64,000 bases of DNA from Aquabacterium sp. CECT 9606 (GTDB lineage Bacteria; Pseudomonadota; Gammaproteobacteria; Burkholderiales; Burkholderiaceae_C). Where the stretch lies: assembly GCF_918741295.1 (NCBI RefSeq), contig NZ_CAKKNB010000002.1, forward strand, positions 992,001 to 1,056,000, in the 5' to 3' direction. Shown piece after piece: positions 55,842-63,805 of this stretch; positions within the stretch are counted from its first letter, which is position 1, and every line of letters starts with the position of its first letter. A program made the position numbers and the translations under genes. The notes under the pieces are model-generated. The model saw only the letters and a list, made by a program, of their open reading frames with translations. It had not been told where the DNA came from and ran no database searches.

Positions 55842-57056
55842 GTGAGTGTGATCCCATCAAGTCGCGGGCCGCAACGTGGCCGCTTCAGTTGGCTGGCCTC
55901 TTGGGCCACCCCGGTGGCGGCCCTGGTGGCCTACCTGGCGTTCTGGCCTGTTCCGGCAGATCCGGTGGCCTGGAAAGCCCCAGCTGACCTGGGTTATGTG
56001 GGCCCTCATGCTCCCAACCAGAAGCTGGCCGGGTTGCAGCAAATCACCTTGGGAGCCGGCCAGACGGGCCCGGAACACATCGCCGCCCACCACGGCTGGT
56101 TGTACACCGGCCTGTTCAATGGCGATGTGCTCAAGTTCAGCCCGGATGGCAAAACCCGCCAGGTGCTGGCCAACACGGGCGGACGGCCCTTGGGTGTCGA
56201 CGTCGACGCGCAGGGTCGTGTGCTGGTGGCCGATGGGGTCAAGGGCCTGTTGCGCATTGAAGGCAGCGGCGCCAGCGCCAAGGTCGACACCTTGCTCACC
56301 AAGGTGGATGACCCGGTGGTGGGCGACCCCCTTCGCTATCCCGATGCCGTGAAGGTGGGTGCCGATGGCACCCTGTGGCTGACCGATGCCAGCCGCCGCT
56401 TTGGCGTGGTCGAGTGGAAAAGCACCCTGGAAGCCAGCGTGCTGGACATCCTTGAGCACAGTTGCACCGGCCGGCTCATTGCCGCAGACCCGGTGTCCTT
56501 GAAGTCGCGGGTGGCCTTGTCGGGCTTGTGCTTCCCCAATGGCTTGGCGTTTTCAAAAGATGGCAAGACCATGTACTTGTCGGAGACCGGCACCTACCGC
56601 ATCCTCAAGATCGACCTGGCCAAGCTGTCGTTGACGCGTGCCACCCAGGGCATGATGAACACACCGACATTGGCCAATGCCCTCACCCAGGGCGCGGCCA
56701 CCGTGCTGGTGGACAACCTGCCGGGCTTCCCCGACAACTTGGTGGCCGGTGAGCAGGGCCGCCTGTGGGTGGGTTTGACCAAGCCCCGCAGCCCGGTGAT
56801 CGACTTCGCGGCCGAGCACCCCATCATCCGCACCTTGACCTTGCGCCTGCCGCGCTTTTTGTGGCCGGTGCCCAAGGCCTACGGCCACATCGTGGCCTTT
56901 GATGAGTCTGGCAAGGTCGTGGATGATTTGCAGGACCCGAGTGGTGCCTACCCTGAAACCACCGCGGCCACCGAGTTGGACGGCAAGCTCTTCATCCAGA
57001 GCCTCAATGCCAAGACCGTTGGCTGGATGAACTACAGCGGCCCAGCGTCAAAGTAA
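55842..57056 (+). CDS. Strictosidine-synthase-like / SMP-30 beta-propeller protein
   Basis: Protein of 404 aa with an N-terminal membrane anchor (about residues 20-38) and a six-bladed propeller. GPEHIAAHHGWLYTG, LTDASRRFGV, FPNGLAFSKDGKTMYLSET and KAYGHIVAFDE are typical of the strictosidine-synthase-like / APMAP group. Related proteins hydrolyse lactones or esters; the substrate here is unknown. The GTG start has a GGAG site. Its end overlaps the TSUP gene by 9 bp. Confidence 0.82.
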   Translation: MSVIPSSRGPQRGRFSWLASWATPVAALVAYLAFWPVPADPVAWKAPADLGYVGPHAPNQKLAGLQQITLGAGQTGPEHIAAHHGWLYTGLFNGDVLKFSPDGKTRQVLANTGGRPLGVDVDAQGRVLVADGVKGLLRIEGSGASAKVDTLLTKVDDPVVGDPLRYPDAVKVGADGTLWLTDASRRFGVVEWKSTLEASVLDILEHSCTGRLIAADPVSLKSRVALSGLCFPNGLAFSKDGKTMYLSETGTYRILKIDLAKLSLTRATQGMMNTPTLANALTQGAATVLVDNLPGFPDNLVAGEQGRLWVGLTKPRSPVIDFAAEHPIIRTLTLRLPRFLWPVPKAYGHIVAFDESGKVVDDLQDPSGAYPETTAATELDGKLFIQSLNAKTVGWMNYSGPASK

Positions 57057-57830
57057 AGCGCCCCAGGCATCCCACGCCGTCTTGAGGATCAAGGCGCCGA
57101 CCACCACCAGGAACACCATGCGCACGAAGCCCGTGCCATGGCGCAGTGCCAGGCGGGTGCCCAGGCTGCTGCCTGCCACATTGGTCACCGCCATCGGCAA
57201 GGCCAAGGCCCAGTCCACATGCCCGTGGGGGATGAACCAGGCCAGTGCGGCCACATTGGTGGCGAAGTTCAGGCGTTTGGCGCCCGCGCTGGCGTGCAAG
57301 AAATCCCACCCCAGGCCGCGCACCAGCGCGAAGACAAAGAAGCTGCCGGTGCCAGGACCAAACAGGCCATCGTAGAACCCCACCGTGGCGCCCAGCAGGG
57401 TGGCCAGCAGGTTCTCGGTGCGGGCAGGCCAGTGCGGCGTGTGGTGGCGGCCCAAGTCTTTGCGCCACAGCGTGTAGGCCCACACCAGCGACAGCACCAC
57501 AGGCAGCGCGACCCTGAACTGCGAGGCCGGCACCCGGGTGGCCAGCCAGGCGCCCAGCACCGCCCCGATGAGGGCGGCCACGATGGCGCCCAGCAGGCGC
57601 GACCACGGCAAGCTCACTTGCTTGGAAAACCGCCAGGCCGCCCACGCCGTGCCCCAGACGGACGCGGCCTTGTTGGTACCCAGCAAGGTCGCGGGCAAGG
57701 CTTGCGGGAACAAGCCGAACAAAGAGGGCACCATGATCAGACCCCCTCCACCCACGATCGCGTCCACCAGCCCGGCGGCGCCTGACGCCAGCAACATCAG
57801 GCCGACGTTGGCTGGTGTCAGATCAAGCAT
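57048..57830 (-). CDS. TSUP family transporter (TauE/SafE)
   Basis: Membrane protein of 260 aa with about eight hydrophobic segments. GGGGLIMVPSLF near the N-terminus and GFYDGLFGPGTGSFF in the second half are the two conserved TSUP motifs. Family members export or import sulfite, sulfonates or similar anions. It starts 9 nt after the proA stop on the same strand, so the two are probably co-transcribed, although no functional link is obvious. Confidence 0.87.
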   Translation of the reverse strand: MLDLTPANVGLMLLASGAAGLVDAIVGGGGLIMVPSLFGLFPQALPATLLGTNKAASVWGTAWAAWRFSKQVSLPWSRLLGAIVAALIGAVLGAWLATRVPASQFRVALPVVLSLVWAYTLWRKDLGRHHTPHWPARTENLLATLLGATVGFYDGLFGPGTGSFFVFALVRGLGWDFLHASAGAKRLNFATNVAALAWFIPHGHVDWALALPMAVTNVAGSSLGTRLALRHGTGFVRMVFLVVVGALILKTAWDAWGALL

Positions 57831-57839
57831 GCAGGGTGA

Positions 57840-59147
57840 TCAAGAGCGCACTTCGCCCTGGCCCAACACCACGTATTTCAAGGACGTCAGGCCTTCCAGG
57901 CCCACGGGGCCGCGCGCGTGGAACTTGTCCGTGCTGATGCCGATCTCGGCGCCCAGGCCGAACTCGAAGCCGTCGGCGAAGCGCGTGGACGCGTTGATCA
58001 TCACGCTGGCCGAATCCACCTGGCGGATGAAGCGCATGCCGTTGGGGTGGTTGGTGGTCAGGATGGCATCGGTGTGGTGCGAACCGTAGCGGTTGATGTG
58101 CGCGATGGCCTCGTCCAGCGAATCGACCACTTTCACCGCGATCACTGGCGCCAGGTATTCCTCGTACCAGTCCTGCTCGGTGGCGTCGACCACCTTCGCG
58201 CCGGGCACGTCGGCCAGGATGGCCTTGGCGCGGGTATCGGCGCGCATCTCCACGCCCTTGTCGGCGAAGACCTGGCCGATCAAGGGCAAGAAGGCAGTGG
58301 CCTGCTTGGCATGCACCAGCAGCGATTCGGTGGCATTGCAGGGGCTGTACTTCTGTGTCTTGGCGTTGTCGGTCACCTTCACGGCCATGGCCAGGTCGAC
58401 CTCGGCATCGACATAGGTGTGGCAGTTGCCATCGAGGTGCTTGATGACGGGCACCTTGGCCTCCGCGCTGATGCGCTCGATCAGGCCCTTGCCGCCGCGC
58501 GGGATGATCACGTCCACATACTGCGGCATGGTGATGAGCTGGCCCACGGCGGCGCGGTCGGTGGTCTGCACCAATTGCACGCCCGTGGCGGGCAGGCCGG
58601 CCTCGACCAGGGCGTCTTGCACCAGCTTCCACAATGCCAGGTTGGAGTGGATGGCTTCGGAGCCGCCCCGCAGTACACAGGCGTTGCCACTCTTGATGGC
58701 CAGCGAGGCGGCCTCGATGGTCACGTTGGGGCGGCTCTCGAAAATCATGCCGAACACGCCGATGGGCACACGCATCTGGCCCACGGTGATGCCGGTGGGG
58801 CGCTGTCGCAGGTTGGTCATCTCGCCCACCGGGTCGGGCAGGGCGGCGACCTGTTCGCAGCTTTGCGCCATGGTCTCGATGACCTTGTCGGTCAGGCGCA
58901 GGCGGTCGACCATGGGCTCGCTCAGGCCATTGGCCTGGGCCTTGGACACGTCCTGGACGTTGTCCGTTTTGAGGGATGCGGCCTGTTCGCGGATCAGCCG
59001 GCCCAGCGCCAGCAGCGCGTTGTTGCGGGCGGCGGTGGACGCTGCGGCCATCAGGGTGGCGGCAGCGCGAGCAGCCTGGCCCACGGCGGTCATGTACTGG
59101 TCAACCGGCTGGTTGGCGGAGGGGGAGGTGGTCTGCGCGGTGTTCAT
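57840..59147 (-). CDS. proA: Glutamate-5-semialdehyde dehydrogenase (gamma-glutamyl phosphate reductase)
   Basis: Proline synthesis enzyme of 435 aa. It reduces gamma-glutamyl phosphate with NADPH. Seen: [28 protein letters not shown], and the catalytic cysteine in SPCNATES after the conserved [11 protein letters not shown]. The ATG at 59147 gives the usual length; a longer in-frame reading adds non-conserved residues. It is followed by the TSUP gene and is divergent from a small Cys-motif protein gene 31 bp away. Confidence 0.95.
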   Translation of the reverse strand: MNTAQTTSPSANQPVDQYMTAVGQAARAAATLMAAASTAARNNALLALGRLIREQAASLKTDNVQDVSKAQANGLSEPMVDRLRLTDKVIETMAQSCEQVAALPDPVGEMTNLRQRPTGITVGQMRVPIGVFGMIFESRPNVTIEAASLAIKSGNACVLRGGSEAIHSNLALWKLVQDALVEAGLPATGVQLVQTTDRAAVGQLITMPQYVDVIIPRGGKGLIERISAEAKVPVIKHLDGNCHTYVDAEVDLAMAVKVTDNAKTQKYSPCNATESLLVHAKQATAFLPLIGQVFADKGVEMRADTRAKAILADVPGAKVVDATEQDWYEEYLAPVIAVKVVDSLDEAIAHINRYGSHHTDAILTTNHPNGMRFIRQVDSASVMINASTRFADGFEFGLGAEIGISTDKFHARGPVGLEGLTSLKYVVLGQGEVRS

Positions 59148-59178
59148 AAGGCAAGATTGTCGCAAACCCCGGCCATTC

Positions 59179-59508
59179 ATGCACCACCAAGTCATCCATA
59201 TTCACCCAGAGGCGCCGCCCAAGCCCGCCGTGGGCGCGCCCTGCAATGGTTGCGGCGTGTGCTGCCTGGTCGAGCCGTGCCCAGTGGGCATGCTGATCAG
59301 TCGGCGCCGACACGGGGCTTGCGACGCGCTGGTCTGGTCGGACGACGCCTCGGCCTACCGCTGTGGCCTCTTGGTGGACCCCGACCGTTTTTTGGCCGGA
59401 CGCTGGATGAGTTGGGGCCCTTTGCGGCGCCTCTGGCTGCGTTGGGCGCGCCGGGTGATCGCCGCCGGCCAAGGCTGCGATGCGGACTTTGAACAGGATG
59501 AACCTTGA
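59179..59508 (+). CDS. Small YkgJ-like CxxCGxCC protein
   Basis: Protein of 109 aa. The N-terminal half holds CNGCGVCC followed by PCP and a later CDA and CGL, eight cysteines in all. This is the pattern of the YkgJ / UPF0153 zinc- or iron-chelating group. The second half is basic and Trp-rich. No function is known. It lies between proA and a 44-residue peptide gene, and a short palindromic terminator follows its stop. Confidence 0.75.
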   Translation: MHHQVIHIHPEAPPKPAVGAPCNGCGVCCLVEPCPVGMLISRRRHGACDALVWSDDASAYRCGLLVDPDRFLAGRWMSWGPLRRLWLRWARRVIAAGQGCDADFEQDEP

Positions 59509-59511
59509 ACT

Positions 59512-59530
59512 ACCCCCTTAAGGGGGTTTT
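59512..59530 (+). terminator. Terminator after the Cys-motif protein gene
   Basis: Palindrome ACCCCCTT / AAGGGGGT (59512-59527) followed by Ts, 3 nt after the stop codon. The stem must open to a TTAA loop, but position and T run support termination. Confidence 0.6.
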
Positions 59531-59617
59531 GTTACGTCCTTGGAAGGAGAATCATCCTTCCTAAGATGAGGTCGTCCCGCTGCACGAGGGCGGCCCGCCA
59601 AATCAGAGGAGAGACCC

Positions 59618-59752
59618 ATGCGCAAGAAGCTGCTGCAAAACACCTTGTTTGCCGCCATGACCGCCTGGGCGGTTTACGGCCTGCAGTCCAACGTGGAGGC
59701 CTCTCAGGTGAATGCGCAGTTCGCATCCACCATGGTGGCCCTGAACCGTTGA
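59618..59752 (+). CDS. Small exported or membrane peptide, 44 aa
   Basis: ATG preceded by a strong AGAGGAGAG ribosome site. The product starts MRKKLLQNTLFAAMTAWAV, which looks like a signal peptide or membrane anchor, and continues with a short Gln/Ser/Ala-rich part ending VALNR. It matches no family known to me. The strong ribosome site and the compact frame between two genes argue that it is real. It ends 6 bp before the convergent Ubi-type hydroxylase gene. Confidence 0.55.
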   Translation: MRKKLLQNTLFAAMTAWAVYGLQSNVEASQVNAQFASTMVALNR

Positions 59753-59758
59753 TTTGAT

Positions 59759-61051
59759 TCAGCGCAGGCCGAACATCATGGTTCGGGCCAGCCGGTGTTT
59801 CAAAGGGCCCAGCAACTGCATGGCGCCCAACCCCATGCCGCGGGCGGTTGCCAAAATGGGCGCGGGCCACGTGAAGCTGCGGGCCAAGAAATCCGTGCCA
59901 GCGATCAGGGCCCAGCGGTCGGGCTGACGGCGGCGCTGAAAGTGCCGCAGGGCGGCGGCCACATCCACGTTCCCTGCCACGCTGGCACCTTTGATCGCCG
60001 ACAGCAGTTCGTGCACATCGCGCAGGCCCAGGTTCAAACCTTGCCCGGCCACCGGGTGCAGTGTTTGCGCCGCGTTGCCAATGCGCACCACCGCGCCATC
60101 GTTCACCAGCGTGCGGTGAGCGTTCAGCCCCAGCGGGAAGGCCTTCAAGGCAGACACCTGGTGAATCGTGCCCACGCGTTCATGAAAAATCGTGTTCAGC
60201 ACCACCAGCCGCTGGGCATCGGTCAGGTCACGCACGGGATCGTCGTCGCGCTGCACACACCACACCAAGGCGGCACGCCGGCCGCTGGGCCCACCGGGCA
60301 CCACGGCGCCATCGGTCAGGGGTAGCAAGGCGGCGGGGCCGGATGGCGTGAAACGTTCATACGCCACCCCCGCTTCGCTGTCTTCGTTCAGCAATACCTG
60401 GCCCACCCAGGCGGTCTGGACGTAGTCGCGGCTGACGCCTTGGGGCCACTGCAAGCTGGGCTGGTCGGCGAACACGCCGCCTTCAGCCACCACGGCCAGG
60501 TCGAAGGATTCAGCGATTTCGGCATCGACCTCGACGCCGCCTGGCACGGGCTTGAGCCCCTTGACCGGGGTGCCAAACCGCATCAACAGGCGATGAGGTT
60601 CGCGGCCGGTGGCCTGGGCCCAGGCGGCCTGCATGGGCGCCACCAGGGTGCCGTAGCTGACCACAGCGCCGAGTTGGGGCACGCCCTGCTCGGCCGCGCT
60701 GATGGTGACGGCCGGTTGATCGCGGCCCGGCCACAGCACGGTGGGTTGCTGTTGGGACACGTGCACGGCCCGGATGGGCGCCACTTGCTGGCAGGCCTGG
60801 ATGGCAGGCCACACGCCCATGCGTTCCAGCTCCTGCACACTGCCCAGAGACAGGGCCAGGGTACGCGGATCGCCCGACACATCCTTGTCCGCAGCGCGCG
60901 CGTCGAACACGGTGATGCGGGCCTGGGGCAGGGCCTGGGCGGCCTGCAGAGCCAAGGCCAAGCCTGCCGGGCCGGCGCCAATGATGGCCACCGACAGGCC
61001 AGCTCGGGGCAGCGGTGGGTTTGTCACAGCGGTGTCTTCAATGGTGGTCAT
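59759..61051 (-). CDS. UbiH/COQ6 family FAD-dependent hydroxylase
   Basis: Flavin monooxygenase of 430 aa. GAGPAG at residues 25-30 binds FAD, DPRTLALS is the family's middle block, and IGNAAQTLHPVAGQGLNLG is the second FAD motif, with Asn in place of the commoner Asp. It likely hydroxylates the ubiquinone ring, but which position cannot be told from sequence. The ATG at 61051 has CAGGAG upstream. It is divergent from ispB, also a ubiquinone gene. Confidence 0.85.
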   Translation of the reverse strand: MTTIEDTAVTNPPLPRAGLSVAIIGAGPAGLALALQAAQALPQARITVFDARAADKDVSGDPRTLALSLGSVQELERMGVWPAIQACQQVAPIRAVHVSQQQPTVLWPGRDQPAVTISAAEQGVPQLGAVVSYGTLVAPMQAAWAQATGREPHRLLMRFGTPVKGLKPVPGGVEVDAEIAESFDLAVVAEGGVFADQPSLQWPQGVSRDYVQTAWVGQVLLNEDSEAGVAYERFTPSGPAALLPLTDGAVVPGGPSGRRAALVWCVQRDDDPVRDLTDAQRLVVLNTIFHERVGTIHQVSALKAFPLGLNAHRTLVNDGAVVRIGNAAQTLHPVAGQGLNLGLRDVHELLSAIKGASVAGNVDVAAALRHFQRRRQPDRWALIAGTDFLARSFTWPAPILATARGMGLGAMQLLGPLKHRLARTMMFGLR

Positions 61052-61083
61052 CGTGGGGCTCCTGAATGGGCATTGTCGCGCTG

Positions 61084-61114
61084 TTGCTGCCCTGGCGAAG
61101 GGGGTTCCTATAAT
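61084..61114 (+). promoter_or_regulatory. Candidate sigma-70 promoter of ispB
   Basis: A perfect TATAAT at 61109-61114 lies 24 bp before the likely ispB start. A TTGCTG at 61084-61089 could be the -35 box, but the 19-bp spacer is long. Confidence 0.45.
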
Positions 61115-61137
61115 CACCTGATTACCGCACTCCAACC

Positions 61138-62130
61138 TTGTCCAGCGTGTCAGCCACTTCCACCCCCACCGTGAACTACCGCAGCCTGATGGCTCCTGAC
61201 ATGGCCGAGGTGGACCAGGTCATCCACCAGCGGCTGTCGTCCAAGGTGGCGCTGGTCAACCAGATCTCCAACTACATCGTGAACGCGGGTGGCAAACGCG
61301 TCCGCCCCATGTTGTTGTTGCTGATCGCGCGGGCCCTGGGCAACAACTCCTCGCAGCGCCATGAGCTGGCGGCGGTGGTGGAGTTCATCCACACGGCCAC
61401 GCTGTTGCACGACGACGTGGTGGACGAGTCGAACCTGCGGCGCGGCCGCCAGACGGCCAACGCCATGTTCGGCAACGCGGCCAGCGTGCTGGTGGGTGAT
61501 TTTCTGTACTCGCGCGCTTTTCAGATGATGGTCACCACCAACCGCCTGCGCGTGATGGAAGTGCTGGCCGACGCGACCAATGTGATCGCCGAGGGCGAGG
61601 TGCTGCAGTTGATGAACATGCACGACCCCGACATCTCGGTGGACGATTACCTGAAGGTGATCGAGTACAAGACGGCCAAGCTGTTCGAGGCCAGTGCCCG
61701 CCTGGGCGCAGTGATCGTGGACGCGACACCTGAGGTGGAAGAGGTCTGTGCTTCGTATGGGCGCACCTTAGGCACCGCTTTCCAGCTGATCGATGATCTG
61801 CTGGACTATGAAGGCAGCACCGCCGAATTGGGCAAGAACATCGGCGACGACCTGCGCGAAGGCAAGCCCACTTTGCCCTTGCTGGTGGCCATGCAGCGTG
61901 GCACACCTGAGCAGCGGGAGTTGATCCGCAACGCCATCATCCACGGTGAAGTGGAGCGCATGGCGCAGATCGTGGACATCGTCAAAACCACGGGGGCGCT
62001 GCAGGCTACGCGCGAGGCGGCCGAGGAGCAGGCACGTCTGGCCGAGGGCTGTCTGGTGGCTTTGCCGGGGTCGGTCTACAGGGACGCGCTGCTACAATTG
62101 TCGGCTGATTCGGTGCACCGATCGTCTTGA
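61138..62130 (+). CDS. ispB: Octaprenyl diphosphate synthase
   Basis: Trans-polyprenyl synthase of about 330 aa that makes the ubiquinone side chain. Seen: GGKRVRP, the first Asp-rich motif DDVVD (residues 92-96) followed by RRG, and the second motif DDLLD (219-223). The start is uncertain: TTG at 61138 or GTG at 61147, both shortly after a TATAAT box. It is divergent from the Ubi-type hydroxylase gene and followed by tRNA-Pro. Confidence 0.92.
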   Translation: MSSVSATSTPTVNYRSLMAPDMAEVDQVIHQRLSSKVALVNQISNYIVNAGGKRVRPMLLLLIARALGNNSSQRHELAAVVEFIHTATLLHDDVVDESNLRRGRQTANAMFGNAASVLVGDFLYSRAFQMMVTTNRLRVMEVLADATNVIAEGEVLQLMNMHDPDISVDDYLKVIEYKTAKLFEASARLGAVIVDATPEVEEVCASYGRTLGTAFQLIDDLLDYEGSTAELGKNIGDDLREGKPTLPLLVAMQRGTPEQRELIRNAIIHGEVERMAQIVDIVKTTGALQATREAAEEQARLAEGCLVALPGSVYRDALLQLSADSVHRSS

Positions 62131-62156
62131 TCGACACCGCTTTCGGGAAGTCAAAT

Positions 62157-62233
62157 CGGGGTGTAGCTTAGTCTGGTAAAGCGCTACGTTCGGGACGTAG
62201 AGACCGGAGGTTCGAATCCTCTCACCCCGACCA
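62157..62233 (+). tRNA. tRNA-Pro (CGG)
   Basis: A 77-nt cloverleaf. The acceptor arms CGGGGTG and CACCCCG pair fully, the anticodon stem CTACG / CGTAG encloses the loop TTCGGGA with anticodon CGG, the T loop is TTCGAAT, and CCA is encoded. It lies 26 bp after ispB and may share its transcript. Confidence 0.97.
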
Positions 62234-62255
62234 GTTTTGGTTCGGCGGCCCGTGC

Positions 62256-63545
62256 TCACGACATGATGACCTGCAGGCTGCGTTCATAAAGCGCGGTCAG
62301 GCCTTCAAACACCTCCAGCAGCACCTCGCTGGCCCGGCTGATGGCCAGGCGGCTTTCTGAGTTGTCCAGAAAGCGCAGGCCCGACAACAACCGGGTCCAT
62401 TCTTCGCGGGCGGCCTTGAGGGCCGCGCGGATCTCCGGGCTGGACAGGGGGGCCATTTCCAGCTCCAGCAAAGCGGTTTCGAACTCGGATTTCAGCTGGG
62501 CGAACCCTTCACGGCGGGCGCCGTCGTCCAGCATCTCGGCCAGCAGGGCGTCTTTGGCCAGGCGCTGCGCGAGCATGCGTTGGCGGCCGCACAGGTTGAC
62601 GACCTTCAAGGCACGCCGACCCGAGGCGGTTTCAAGCTCGCTGACCAAGGCTTCGGCCTGCATCAACAACGCGTCGGCCTTGTCATCGGCTTGTTTCAGC
62701 ACGGCGGCCGATTTGCGCTGCGCCAAGGTGGCTTGCAAGATGGACCAGGCGGCGTGCGTTCGGGCCACGGCTTCGGGCAAGGCTTGGCCCTGGGCCCCCA
62801 GTTGCGGCAGGGCGGACAAGAAATCCAGATTGGCTTGGGCGCGCTGCTCGGAGTCGTCCTGCAGTTTGCGGGCGCGGTGCGCGTCTACGCCCGCCAGGCG
62901 CTGTGCCGCCAATTTGACCAGGCGCTGCGACAGCATGCGCAATTGGCCGGCGCGGTTCAGGGCCTCGGCCCAGGCGGCCGCCTCGATCACTGAGCGGGAC
63001 ACATCACCGATCTTCAACTTGGCGTGCATGGCGGCGCCCCGGAGCAGTTTGAAGGCCTCGTCTTCGTCGAGCCCACGGGCTTGCGCCAACAAGCCTTTGG
63101 CGCGGTCCAGGTATTTGCGGTCGCTCAACTGGCCCTGCACCTGATCCAGGGCTTGCGCGAGTGTGGCGTGGCGTTGCCAGCGTTGGCCATCCAGGGCCAA
63201 TCCCGTGGCCAAGCTTGCGGCAGACAGGCCGGCGTCGGGCCACCAGCCGGTCAGGCCCAGGTCAAGCAGTTGGCTCAGTTCATCCGGGCTAGGGTTGGCC
63301 GCGAGCCAGGTCACCGCGCAGGGCGGAGCGCCGTTCCAGGTGCTGAGCGATTCGGCCACGGCCACCGCTGGCCCCAAAAGCACGACCTGATTCGGTGCGT
63401 GCGCATTGAATTGGTGCACCAGATGGTGGCAATCACCGCCCTCCACCACGGTCCACGCAGGGCCAAGCGAGCCTTCTTGAAGCAGGGCATGCGTTGGCGT
63501 CGGGGCGTGACTGGGCGGTGACATCACCAACAGGGTGAGGGTCAT
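62256..63545 (-). CDS. ANTAR-domain antiterminator with two NarX/PilJ-type P-box motifs
   Basis: Cytoplasmic protein of 429 aa. Residues 1-125 look like a receiver without the phosphorylated Asp (MTLTLLVM, VVLLG, CAVTWLA). Residues 130-190 form an ANTAR RNA-binding domain with DRKYLDRAKGLLAQ and DEAFKLLRGAAM. The C-terminal half has two P-box-like motifs, NRAGQLRMLSQRL (197-209) and NLCGRQRMLAQRL (317-329), like those of NarX and PilJ-type sensors. A nitrate- or nitrite-responsive antiterminator, in the manner of NasR or NasT, is the best guess. Divergent from a narK-like gene. The ATG at 63545 is preferred over an upstream start that would run through the promoter. Confidence 0.82.
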   Translation of the reverse strand: MTLTLLVMSPPSHAPTPTHALLQEGSLGPAWTVVEGGDCHHLVHQFNAHAPNQVVLLGPAVAVAESLSTWNGAPPCAVTWLAANPSPDELSQLLDLGLTGWWPDAGLSAASLATGLALDGQRWQRHATLAQALDQVQGQLSDRKYLDRAKGLLAQARGLDEDEAFKLLRGAAMHAKLKIGDVSRSVIEAAAWAEALNRAGQLRMLSQRLVKLAAQRLAGVDAHRARKLQDDSEQRAQANLDFLSALPQLGAQGQALPEAVARTHAAWSILQATLAQRKSAAVLKQADDKADALLMQAEALVSELETASGRRALKVVNLCGRQRMLAQRLAKDALLAEMLDDGARREGFAQLKSEFETALLELEMAPLSSPEIRAALKAAREEWTRLLSGLRFLDNSESRLAISRASEVLLEVFEGLTALYERSLQVIMS

Positions 63546-63615
63546 GGGCGGCGCTTTCGCAGTGAAAACCACATGGTGGATGTTCCGTGAAGGGTCTGAA
63601 AAGTTGACATTCTGG

Positions 63616-63629
63616 GGTGCCACAGCACC
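63616..63629. repeat. Inverted repeat GGTGC-N4-GCACC before the -24 element
   Basis: Perfect 5-bp arms with a 4-bp spacer, ending 1 bp before the sigma-54-type element. The same arms recur at 63660-63675 and 63778-63794. It may be a protein site. Confidence 0.5.
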
Positions 63630-63630
63630 T

Positions 63631-63646
63631 TGGCGCGCATATTGCA
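63631..63646 (+). promoter_or_regulatory. Sigma-54 (RpoN) promoter of the narK-like gene
   Basis: TGGCGCG-N4-TTGCA matches the -24/-12 consensus TGGCACG-N4-TTGCA at all but one position, and GG and GC are separated by exactly 10 bp. Transcription would start near 63657, so the RNA begins with the hairpin at 63658. Sigma-54 control fits a nitrogen-related transporter. Confidence 0.72.
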
Positions 63647-63657
63647 TGGAATTGCCC

Positions 63658-63677
63658 GTGGTGCAACGAAGCACCGC
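63658..63677 (+). promoter_or_regulatory. Candidate ANTAR-binding RNA hairpin
   Basis: Stem GGTGC / GCACC (63660-63664 and 63671-63675, extendable by two pairs) closes the hexaloop AACGAA. ANTAR proteins recognise hexaloops with A at position 1 and G at position 4, and both are present. A second hexaloop hairpin of the same kind was not found; a nested hairpin with a 5-nt loop follows at 63684-63719. Confidence 0.55.
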
Positions 63678-63726
63678 AGCAAAGCTTGAAACCTGCCGCT
63701 TTGGCAGCCCACTTCAAGCATCCATC

Positions 63727-63766
63727 GCCCGGGCCAAATCTGGTCAGCGGGCTATTCCATTTTCTC
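63727..63766 (+). terminator. Candidate leader terminator before the narK-like gene
   Basis: Stem GCCCG-GGCC / GGTC-(AG)-CGGGC (63727-63752) with a 6-nt loop and a 2-nt bulge is followed by a T-rich but interrupted tract. It would be the attenuator controlled by the ANTAR protein. The T tract is weak. Confidence 0.4.
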
Positions 63767-63777
63767 CTGCCTTTTCA

Positions 63778-63794
63778 GGTGCCCTTGCGGCACC
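63778..63794 (+). repeat. Third GGTGC/GCACC inverted repeat, just before the narK-like start
   Basis: GGTGCC / GGCACC with a 5-nt loop, 11 bp before the ATG. Its arms could pair with those of the hairpin at 63660-63675, so alternative RNA structures are possible. Confidence 0.45.
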
Positions 63795-63805
63795 GCACCA
63801 CTGCC

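Noticed and set aside
57918-59492. Long plus-strand frame opposite proA
   Set aside because: Gly/His-rich shadow of proA. Only the region 59179-59508, in another frame, is a credible gene.
63604-63609. TTGACA as a sigma-70 -35 box for the narK-like gene
   Set aside because: No -10 element lies 16-19 bp downstream, whereas a well-spaced -24/-12 element does follow.
63546-63674. Longer N-terminus for the ANTAR protein
   Set aside because: The extra residues are not receiver-like and would run through the sigma-54-type element; the ATG at 63545 starts directly with the first beta-strand.
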